Made by a program: the position numbers and the translations under genes. A DNA stretch of 52,061 bases from the NCBI GenBank assembly GCA_041853585.1, contig JBGZSM010000032.1, forward strand, positions 1 through 52,061, written 5' to 3'. Positions 16,725 to 23,600 of this stretch are shown piece after piece. The notes under the pieces were generated by a model. That model saw nothing but the letters and a program-made list of their open reading frames with translations. It was not told the DNA's origin and made no database searches. The stretch's first letter is position 1. Each line of letters opens with the position of its first letter. Source of the DNA: JAUNKE01 sp041853585 (lineage in GTDB: Bacteria; Bacillota; Clostridia; Peptostreptococcales; Filifactoraceae).

Positions 16725-17636
16725 TTAGTTTGAAAATTTATCTGCATACAAGACAGATAGTAAAATGGAATTCAATTTAGTTTCTTCTGAATCCGCTCTT
16801 GATGTCAAAACGATCGGTGTCGCCGCGCCGAGAATGATGCCCGCCAAGTTGGCATCCGGTTGGAAATAGGAAATCGACTTATACAAAACATTTCCCGCTT
16901 CAATGTCGGGCATCAGCAAAATATCGCACAGCCCCGCTACCTTGTGCTCGATTCCTTTATGATGAGCCGACTCGATCGAAATCGCATTGTCGAGTGCAAA
17001 CGGTCCGCCTACAATACAATCCGTGATTTTACCCTCCTGATTCATCTTCTCCAAGATTTCAGCATCTAGAGTCGCCGGCATTTTTTCATCCGCTTTTTCT
17101 TTTGCACAAATCACGCCGACCTTTGCTTCTTGAATGCCTAATGCCTGTGCTAATTTCACGGAGTTTTCAATGATCGCGGCTTTGGTTTCCACATCCGGTG
17201 CAATATTCATCGCCGCATCCGTTACAAAGAACAGACGGTCATAGTTCGGAATTTCAAAAACCGCACAATGGCTAATCGGTTTGCCCGTTCTCAATCCAAG
17301 CTCCTTGTTGAGTACCGCCTTCAGAATGATGGAAGTGTCCACAAGACCTTTCATCAACACATCCGCTTTTTTATCCGAAACCAATTTCGCCGCAATATGT
17401 GACGACTCCGCTTTATCCGCATTGTCGATGATTTCATAATCCGCCGCATTGATGCCGTTCGCCTTGCAAATGGATTCTATTTCCGATTTCACGCCGACAA
17501 GTATTGCCTTGATAACGCCGAGTTTTCTCGCATTCTCAATCGATAACAAAACATCCTCATCATGAGCACAAGCTACCGCTACCGTCTTAGGCTTCAGTTT
17601 TTTCGCATAGGACAAAATTTCTTCAAAAGTTTTCAT
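16725..17636 (-). CDS. ptb: Phosphate butyryltransferase
   Basis: This 303-residue enzyme converts acyl-CoA and phosphate to acyl phosphate and CoA for Buk. It shows the phosphotransacetylase-family fold: VAVACAHDEDVLLSIENARKLG near the start, then DVLMKGLVDTSIILKAVLNKE, VTDAAMNIAPD and DILLMPDIEAGNVLYKS. The start is ATG 17636, where GGAG lies six bases upstream; another ATG 15 bases earlier would overlap cdaR and lacks its own site. It begins one base after the cdaR stop, so the fermentation genes are directly joined to the c-di-AMP genes. Confidence 0.93.
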   Translation of the reverse strand: MKTFEEILSYAKKLKPKTVAVACAHDEDVLLSIENARKLGVIKAILVGVKSEIESICKANGINAADYEIIDNADKAESSHIAAKLVSDKKADVLMKGLVDTSIILKAVLNKELGLRTGKPISHCAVFEIPNYDRLFFVTDAAMNIAPDVETKAAIIENSVKLAQALGIQEAKVGVICAKEKADEKMPATLDAEILEKMNQEGKITDCIVGGPFALDNAISIESAHHKGIEHKVAGLCDILLMPDIEAGNVLYKSISYFQPDANLAGIILGAATPIVLTSRADSEETKLNSILLSVLYADKFSN

Positions 17637-17637
17637 T

Positions 17638-18834
17638 TTACTCTCCTTCATTGACTGTTATATGGTTTGGGCTTGCCGCAAAGCTATTGATTGGATATTC
17701 CGTTTTGATTATAAACGGATACTCCTTTTGCTCTGCGGAATTATCTATTGAAATTTTTATCGAATCCGTTGAAATCAAATCTTCATATTCCTTACTCGCC
17801 TTGAAGCTTATTGAAATGAACGGCGGTAACGCCTGTTTGATTTCTTCGGTTTTAATCGCTCCTGTAAAAGCCACTTCACTCGACGGAATTTCAAAAGTAT
17901 ATTCCATCTGCTCTTCTTCAACTACTTTCAGTTGAATTTTCTTATTGGAAACTCGAATCCCCTCCGGTATTTGAAGATCAAACTCAAGCTCCGGTTTTTG
18001 ATTATAAGCCGACACCGCAATTTTTTGTGTGACAATCTCATCGACTTTAGCAATCTTTTCGGATTTTCCTGTAATTAAAATATTCTCGATGCTCGGCATC
18101 AGTCCGGTATTCTTTACCTCTTGGTCAAATGAGTCGAACAGTCGAATGCGAACCGGCACTTCCTTGCTCTCTTCCATTCTAACATCGACAATCACATATT
18201 CCGTATCAATTTTGACACCGTCCACAAGGCTTCCCTTTGCATCGACCGGTGCGATTTTGGTCTTTAGACTGAAATCCTTGCTTGCCCCTTCTATGCTCAG
18301 AGTCCCTTGAAGATTCGCCACCTTATCAACTTGAGATTTGGCGCCTTCCACATAGACCTTTTGTTTATTGATATTTATCTCCGAAACCGCAAAATTTTCC
18401 TTCGGCGTTCCTTCCAAAACGATATCGACGCTCTTTTCCGCAATCACGCCTTCTTCCAAATTGATTTTAAAATTCTTCGGCTCAAAGCTGTATTCCACGC
18501 CCGACGGCGTATCGAGTGTGAGCGTGACCATATTAGCACCGACGCTCGGATTTTCAATTTTTGCTTTAATCTCCGGCGTGATCCGAATGCAGTTGAGCAA
18601 TGTGGAACGCCGTGCGCGAAGGTCTACTTTGACCGCGAGCGGCTGATTATAAGTCAGTACCAAGCCTTGCTCTTCAATCTCTTTCATATTCGTTATCTGT
18701 TTTATCTGGACATCTTCAAGACTTCGAATAATAATCGGATCAATTTTTTCCATGACAAAAATCCACATTCCGAAAGCGACCAGTACACTCAAAATTTTAA
18801 TTTTGAAAGTTTCAGAAGGTTTTTCTTTCATCAT
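17638..18834 (-). CDS. cdaR: CdaA regulator CdaR (YbbR-domain protein)
   Basis: This 398-residue membrane protein has one amino-terminal transmembrane helix (about 11-28, IKILSVLVAFGMWIFVM) followed by several extracellular YbbR repeats. These are visible as recurring 'VxVxVxGPKE' -like segments such as VDIVLEGTPKENFAVSE and PVRIRLFDSFDQEV. CdaR binds and modulates the diadenylate cyclase CdaA. Its start overlaps the cdaA stop by four bases (ATGA). The length and repeat number fit the family. Confidence 0.9.
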   Translation of the reverse strand: MMKEKPSETFKIKILSVLVAFGMWIFVMEKIDPIIIRSLEDVQIKQITNMKEIEEQGLVLTYNQPLAVKVDLRARRSTLLNCIRITPEIKAKIENPSVGANMVTLTLDTPSGVEYSFEPKNFKINLEEGVIAEKSVDIVLEGTPKENFAVSEININKQKVYVEGAKSQVDKVANLQGTLSIEGASKDFSLKTKIAPVDAKGSLVDGVKIDTEYVIVDVRMEESKEVPVRIRLFDSFDQEVKNTGLMPSIENILITGKSEKIAKVDEIVTQKIAVSAYNQKPELEFDLQIPEGIRVSNKKIQLKVVEEEQMEYTFEIPSSEVAFTGAIKTEEIKQALPPFISISFKASKEYEDLISTDSIKISIDNSAEQKEYPFIIKTEYPINSFAASPNHITVNEGE

Positions 18835-19643
18835 TCGGTTTCCTCACTCTCAAATAAATTTGTTTTGTCAATCATTCTCAGACTGCGTTTTAGCACTCTA
18901 TTCAAATTTACATCCGACAAATCGCGATACAGCTTTCCGTTTTCCGCAATCGAAATCTTGCCTGTCTCCTCCGATACAACCAAAGCGATACAGTCGGATT
19001 TTTCGCTGACCCCCAGTGCAGCTCTATGTCTGGTCCCAACCTCCTGATTGAGCTGTGCATTATCGGTCAACGGTAAAAAACATCCCGCCGCCAGAATTTT
19101 TTCGCCCCGAACAATCACCGCGCCGTCGTGCAAAGGAGTGTTAGGCTCAAAAATATTGATAAGTAACTGTCTGCTGATATCCGCATTGAGCAATGTACCG
19201 GTTCGAACAATCTCATTGAGTCCGGTATCTCTTTCGAAAACAATCAAGGCTCCGGTCTTGCTTTTTGACATCACGCCAACCGCTGCCCTTACTTCAGATA
19301 CAATATAATCGACACTCTTACGATAAGCGTCCTGTGAGCTCTTGGAAAAAAATTTAACTCGACCGAGCTGCTCAAGCGCTCGACGAAGTTCAGGCTGAAA
19401 CACGATAAGCAAAGCGATGATCCCTACCGTCATCGTCCGTTCCAAAATCCAATGGATAACTTGAAACTGCATCATCTCTAAAACATTCGTAGCTAAAAGT
19501 AAAATGACAATCCCTTTAATCAGCTGTTCTGCTCTCGTTTCTTTGACTAAAAAATACATTTTATAAAAAAAATAGGCAACAATAGATATATCAATGAAAT
19601 CAATGATGGTCATATTCATTATGATATCTTTTATTCCCCACAT
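18831..19643 (-). CDS. cdaA: Diadenylate cyclase CdaA (c-di-AMP synthase)
   Basis: This 270-residue protein has three amino-terminal transmembrane helices (about 8-85) and a DisA_N catalytic domain. The ATP-binding and catalytic motifs are intact: DGA in NTPLHDGAVIVRG and RHR in VGTRHRAALG, with SEETGKISIAENGKL following. It makes the essential second messenger c-di-AMP, which controls potassium and wall homeostasis. GGAGG precedes the ATG. It is the first gene of a ten-gene minus-strand run ending in glmM, with a sigma-A-like promoter at 19674-19702. Confidence 0.96.
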   Translation of the reverse strand: MWGIKDIIMNMTIIDFIDISIVAYFFYKMYFLVKETRAEQLIKGIVILLLATNVLEMMQFQVIHWILERTMTVGIIALLIVFQPELRRALEQLGRVKFFSKSSQDAYRKSVDYIVSEVRAAVGVMSKSKTGALIVFERDTGLNEIVRTGTLLNADISRQLLINIFEPNTPLHDGAVIVRGEKILAAGCFLPLTDNAQLNQEVGTRHRAALGVSEKSDCIALVVSEETGKISIAENGKLYRDLSDVNLNRVLKRSLRMIDKTNLFESEETE

Positions 19644-19673
19644 ATTGTTACCTCCGTTTTTATCCTTATCTTT

Positions 19674-19702
19674 ATTATTCCATAGAATAAACGATTTTTC
19701 AA
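19674..19702 (-). promoter_or_regulatory. Promoter of the cdaA operon
   Basis: On the minus strand TTGAAA (19697-19702) and AATAAT (19674-19679, with TGG upstream) are separated by 17 bases, about 30 bases before the cdaA start. Confidence 0.55.
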
Positions 19703-20089
19703 GTCGAAACGCCCATTTTACAATTTTCTGAATTACTTTTGAGTTTTTGAAAACAATTTTGTGCCCTATTTGCTTGCTTTGCGGTTTCCATCAGATTTTA
19801 CACATAAAAAAACCAATTATTTTTTACAAATACAAAAATAAAAAACACTCAATTTTCAACCCGTATTCCTGTCATCTATTTCAAAATCCAAATACCAAAT
19901 GAAAATACAAATTACGACTCAAAATCATAAATCAAATTAACAAGCGAGATGAAAATATCCTTCAAAAAAATTTGCCTGCATTATGCCCGATGATATCCAA
20001 TTTTATTTATAAAAAAGCTTCTTTTCGTTGATTTGTGAATTGTTTTATGTATAGTCGCTTAAAATTTTTTACAAAATTATGTTAATCCA
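19703..20089. other. AT-rich intergenic region between cdaA and csp promoters
   Basis: About 390 bases between the divergent promoters, very AT-rich and full of A/T runs. No gene, repeat or hairpin of note was seen. Confidence 0.6.
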
Positions 20090-20118
20090 TTGACTTAATC
20101 AAAATTATATGCTATATT
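20090..20118 (+). promoter_or_regulatory. Promoter of the cold-shock gene
   Basis: TTGACT (20090-20095) and TATATT (20113-20118) are exactly 17 bases apart. The start near 20125 leaves a leader of about 105 bases before the ATG at 20232. Confidence 0.75.
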
Positions 20119-20126
20119 TGAAGCAT

Positions 20127-20203
20127 ATTAGGTTTTAGATTAAATGCGATACCTTCCTAATCATTACAGTTTGGGTTATGTGGTTCGTCTTTTATTCAAA
20201 CTG
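20127..20203 (+). promoter_or_regulatory. Structured 5' leader of the cold-shock gene
   Basis: Two inverted repeats lie in the leader: ATTAGG (20127-20132) with CCTAAT (20156-20161), and CAGTTTG (20167-20173) with CAAACTG (20197-20203). Long structured leaders are typical of temperature-responsive csp mRNAs; a thermosensing role here is inference. Confidence 0.4.
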
Positions 20204-20231
20204 GTATAAAATTTTTATAGGAGGTATCTTT

Positions 20232-20432
20232 ATGAATAGAGGTACAGTAAAGTGGTTTAATGGTGAAAAAGGTTTCGGATTTATTACAGATGAGAACGGT
20301 CAGGACATCTTCGTTCATTTCAGCGGCATCGTTGCTGAAGGTTTCAAAACTCTTGTAGATGGTCAAAAGGTAACTTTTGAAATCTCTGAGGGAGCAAGAG
20401 GACCTCAAGCAGTTAATGTAGTAGCAGAGTAA
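20232..20432 (+). CDS. csp: Cold-shock domain protein (CspA/CspB family)
   Basis: This 66-residue single-domain nucleic-acid chaperone begins MNRGTVKWFNGEKGFGFIT, containing RNP1 (KGFGFI), with RNP2 (IFVHF) following. The start is ATG 20232 with GGAGG upstream; the frame extends further but without support. It is monocistronic, with its own promoter, a long leader and two terminators in tandem. Confidence 0.95.
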   Translation: MNRGTVKWFNGEKGFGFITDENGQDIFVHFSGIVAEGFKTLVDGQKVTFEISEGARGPQAVNVVAE

Positions 20433-20437
20433 AAAAT

Positions 20438-20466
20438 AATCGCCGGCTTTGTCGGTGATTTTTATT
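20438..20466 (+). terminator. Intrinsic terminator after csp (first)
   Basis: AATCGCCG (20438-20445) pairs with CGGTGATT (20453-20460, one G-U), followed by a T run. Confidence 0.75.
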
Positions 20467-20470
20467 ATGA

Positions 20471-20498
20471 AAAAATCCACTCTTATGGGTGGATTTTT
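20471..20498 (+). terminator. Intrinsic terminator after csp (second)
   Basis: AAAAATCCAC (20471-20480) pairs with GTGGATTTTT (20489-20498). It stands directly behind the first terminator and probably works in both directions. Confidence 0.8.
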
Positions 20499-20613
20499 GT
20501 TTAAAATCAATTTGAAACTGCGAATCTGCACCATACAATATGTTGTATTTTTTCAATTTCTTTTCTCAATTAAAAATTTGAAAACCATAATCTTAGCAAA
20601 GGAAAATTTTACA

Positions 20614-20640
20614 TAAAAAAGCGAGACAAATATCTCGCTC
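20614..20640 (-). terminator. Intrinsic terminator of the rodA operon
   Basis: AGCGAGA (20620-20626) and TCTCGCT (20633-20639) form a seven-pair stem; on the minus strand it is followed by a run of T. It lies 12 bases past the rodA stop. Confidence 0.8.
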
Positions 20641-20651
20641 AAAATCATTTT

Positions 20652-21752
20652 CTAATAAGCAAAACTCGAATGCGATTTGCCATATACATTCATAATAATC
20701 GAAACGATAACCATTCCCATCATCACCGAGCTGCCGCCGTAGCTGACAAAAGGCAGCGTCACTCCCGTAACCGGCATCAGTCCGATGGTCATGCCGATAT
20801 TTTGGAGCACCTGATAAAACAGCATCCCTAAAAATCCCGACACGATGAGCGTTCCGTAAAAATCTTTCGCTCCCATCGCAATCGAATAAATTCTGCTGAG
20901 GAAAATAAAGAACAAGACGATGAGCGTTCCCATTCCCACCATACCGAATTCTTCACCCAGTACCGCAAAAATAAAATCACTTTCCGGAACCGGCAAAAAA
21001 CCGAAAGGAATCAGCGTTCCTTTGAGCCAACCTTTTCCGAAGAGCTGCCCCGAACCGATTGCCGTAATCGACTGAATCACTTGTTCATTTCCGATGTAAG
21101 CAGGGTCGCCCGGATGCAAAAATGCTTCCAATCGTTGCATCTGATGAAGTTCCAACAGCTGAAATTTGTAAATAATCGGTACTGCGATCAGCATAAAGAC
21201 GATTCCGCCGATGATATATTTCTTATTGAGGCCCGCCATAAAAAGACAAAATATCGTAATAAAAAATATTACCAGTATTCCGCCCAAGTCCGGCTGTTTT
21301 TTTAGCAAAAATACAATCGGCAGCGGATACAAAAGAGCCGGTATCACTTCACCGATAGAGTTCAGCTGATTGCGCCTCCGCTCCAAAAATGCGCTGTATG
21401 CCAATGTATAAGTTACCTTGGTTGCCTCCGAGGTTTGAAATTGCATAAAATACAAATTGACCCAAGACCGCGCGCTGAACTGCTCGATTCCGAATCCCGG
21501 AATATACACCAAAAGCAAAAAAATAATCGAAAGTGCATACAGATACCAATCGTATTTTTTCAGCACGCTGTAATCAATCGCTGTTGAAAGGTACATGAAG
21601 ATAAGTCCCAAGATAAATGCCGCGCCTTGAATCGTCAATTTCCGCATGCTCATCTTGGTTGCCGATGCTACCAGCATCAAACCGATTCCGAAAATCAAAA
21701 ACAGAACCAACAACAGGATTTTGTCAAATCGTTTTGTCGAAAATATTTTCAT
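20652..21752 (-). CDS. rodA: Peptidoglycan glycosyltransferase RodA (SEDS family)
   Basis: This 366-residue polytopic membrane protein has about ten helices. The SEDS pattern is clear: ARSWVNLYFMQFQTSEATK, KQPDLGGILVI, the catalytic-loop region LPVPESDFIFAVLGEEFG and the closing GVTLPFVSYGGSSVMM. It polymerises lipid II for cell elongation together with the class B PBP encoded upstream. Its ATG overlaps the minE stop by one base. It is last in the radC-mre-mrdA-min operon. Confidence 0.93.
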   Translation of the reverse strand: MKIFSTKRFDKILLLVLFLIFGIGLMLVASATKMSMRKLTIQGAAFILGLIFMYLSTAIDYSVLKKYDWYLYALSIIFLLLVYIPGFGIEQFSARSWVNLYFMQFQTSEATKVTYTLAYSAFLERRRNQLNSIGEVIPALLYPLPIVFLLKKQPDLGGILVIFFITIFCLFMAGLNKKYIIGGIVFMLIAVPIIYKFQLLELHQMQRLEAFLHPGDPAYIGNEQVIQSITAIGSGQLFGKGWLKGTLIPFGFLPVPESDFIFAVLGEEFGMVGMGTLIVLFFIFLSRIYSIAMGAKDFYGTLIVSGFLGMLFYQVLQNIGMTIGLMPVTGVTLPFVSYGGSSVMMGMVIVSIIMNVYGKSHSSFAY

Positions 21753-22021
21753 TATTGTCTCTTTATCATTTTTATCGGTATATTTGCAACTAATGCATTA
21801 ACAAGTTCCCCTTCATCCGTCTCTATTTTCTTCACCCCGACATCCATCGATGTATCATCAATCTCAATGTATCGGCTGATAACCTCCATGATTTCTCCTT
21901 GAAGTTTCGCCAGCATTTCATCCGACAAGCCACCTTTGTCCTGAACAAGAACGACCTTCAGACGATTTTTTGCTACATCTTTCGATTTTTGTTTTCCCGT
22001 TAAAAAACTAAAAATGTTCAT
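21752..22021 (-). CDS. minE: Cell-division topological factor MinE
   Basis: This 89-residue protein has the MinD-activating amino part (AKNRLKVVLVQDKGGLS) and the dimerisation domain (IMEVISRYIEIDD, then VANIPIKMIKR). It sets the position of MinCD and so places the division site at midcell. It lies between minD and rodA, with an 18-base gap after minD. Confidence 0.92.
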   Translation of the reverse strand: MNIFSFLTGKQKSKDVAKNRLKVVLVQDKGGLSDEMLAKLQGEIMEVISRYIEIDDTSMDVGVKKIETDEGELVNALVANIPIKMIKRQ

Positions 22022-22039
22022 TACTATCTCCCTTATCGC

Positions 22040-22834
22040 CTATTTTCCTGTAAAAAGTTTTTGTAACCGTCTAAAAAATCCATCTTGCACATCAAGATTG
22101 ATAAAATCAACATCTTCTCCGGAGATTCTGCGAGCGATATTGCTATATGCCTTGCATGCGATTGAATGCTCATAGTTGATGACCGGCTCTCCTTTGTTGG
22201 TCGAAATAACGATGCTCTCATCATCCGGAATTGAGCCGATGAGTTTGATTCCTAGAATTTCAAGAATATCATCGATGTCAAGCATGTCACCGCTTTTTAC
22301 CATATTGATTTTGATTCGGTTGACAATCAGCTTGATATCCTCAACCAAGCTCGCTTCAAGCAAGCCGATGATTCTGTCCGCATCACGAACTGCCGAAACT
22401 TCCGGTGTGGTAACAACAATCGCGCGGTCCGCTCCGGCAATCGCACTCTTAAAACCATTTTCGATTCCCGCCGGGCAATCCACAAGCACATAGTCGAATT
22501 CTTCCTTCAGTGTCGTAACCAATTCCTTCATCTGCTCCGGTGTAACCGCATCCTTATCGCGGGTTTGCGCTGCCGGTATCAAGTACAATCCTTCAAATCG
22601 CTTATCTTTTATCATTGCCTGTTTCGCCTTTGCCTTGCCTTCCACAATATCCACAAGGTCAAATACGATACGATTTTCAAGCCCCATAACGACATCCAAA
22701 TTTCTAAGTCCGATATCCCCATCGATTACTACGACTTTTTTTCCATGATTCGATAATGCCCATCCGATATTCGCTGTCGATGTTGTCTTACCGACTCCAC
22801 CTTTTCCTGAAGTTACAACAATTACTTGTCCCAT
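22040..22834 (-). CDS. minD: Septum-site ATPase MinD
   Basis: This 264-residue ATPase has the deviant Walker A SGKGGVGKTTSTANIG (residues about 10-25), switch regions VVIDGDIGLRNLDVVMG and YVLVDCPAGIENGF, and a carboxyl amphipathic helix (DGFFRRLQKLFTGK) for membrane binding. It recruits MinC and is released by MinE. It starts 12 bases after minC. Confidence 0.96.
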   Translation of the reverse strand: MGQVIVVTSGKGGVGKTTSTANIGWALSNHGKKVVVIDGDIGLRNLDVVMGLENRIVFDLVDIVEGKAKAKQAMIKDKRFEGLYLIPAAQTRDKDAVTPEQMKELVTTLKEEFDYVLVDCPAGIENGFKSAIAGADRAIVVTTPEVSAVRDADRIIGLLEASLVEDIKLIVNRIKINMVKSGDMLDIDDILEILGIKLIGSIPDDESIVISTNKGEPVINYEHSIACKAYSNIARRISGEDVDFINLDVQDGFFRRLQKLFTGK

Positions 22835-22846
22835 ACATCCTCCTAA

Positions 22847-23590
22847 TTAGAATTGTTCAATTTCTATTTCTCCATTTTTTACGGTTACCATTGCATTTTC
22901 AATAATTTTTGCATCCTGCGGCGGTACTGCAAATACATCATGAATTCGTATTTGCAAAGGGAGCAGCTTGAGTGCGGCGATAAAACAATTCTGGTCGTTT
23001 TTCTTGCCCGCATAAGCCATTCCACGAAAGCTTCCCATGACAATGATATTTCCTTTGGCAATAATTTTTGCTCCCGGATTTACATCTCCGAATATAATGA
23101 CATTGCCGTCGTATTCCAGCTCCGCGCCCGAGCGCATATTCTCAAACACAAATTTCGTTTTCAAATTTTTGTCCGTATCATCCTTTTTCGTCGAAGAAAC
23201 CTCTTCCTCCGTTGCTGTGATTTTCAGTATTTTTCCAATGGTTTCATCAAAAGAAGATAATTTTTCTTTGAGTTTTTGCACCGAAGAAGACACATCTTCC
23301 TCCGGACTCTGTATTTTGGTTTGACGACCGATTTTGACAATCTTTTTGTTTTCGTCCGCATCCTCATCCACAAAAGTCACATTGTAACTTTCCTCTATCA
23401 GTTCCATCAAATAATGGATATCCGCTTTTTTGAGCCCCGGAGCATCCAGTCTGAAAAATTTCGCACCTTTGAAAAATGTCCCCGTCTCTTCAAATTTTTG
23501 TATCAGTTTTTCTCTTGCTTCGATAAAAGGCAAGCCCTCATCGATTACAATGTAAAACCCGTCTTTTTGACCCTTAATTTCTATTCCCAT
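22847..23590 (-). CDS. minC: Septum-site inhibitor MinC
   Basis: This 247-residue FtsZ inhibitor has an amino-terminal MinC_N domain (about 1-95), a charged linker (QSPEEDVSSSVQKL...) and the triangular beta-helix carboxyl domain (about 145-240, RSGAELEYDGNVIIFGDVNPGAKIIA in two pieces: RSGAELEYDGNV and IIFGDVNPGAKIIA). The start is ATG 23590 with GGAAGGA upstream, preferred over an earlier in-frame start that overlaps mrdA. It lies 10 bases after mrdA. Confidence 0.92.
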   Translation of the reverse strand: MGIEIKGQKDGFYIVIDEGLPFIEAREKLIQKFEETGTFFKGAKFFRLDAPGLKKADIHYLMELIEESYNVTFVDEDADENKKIVKIGRQTKIQSPEEDVSSSVQKLKEKLSSFDETIGKILKITATEEEVSSTKKDDTDKNLKTKFVFENMRSGAELEYDGNVIIFGDVNPGAKIIAKGNIIVMGSFRGMAYAGKKNDQNCFIAALKLLPLQIRIHDVFAVPPQDAKIIENAMVTVKNGEIEIEQF

Positions 23591-23600
23591 ATTTTCCTTC

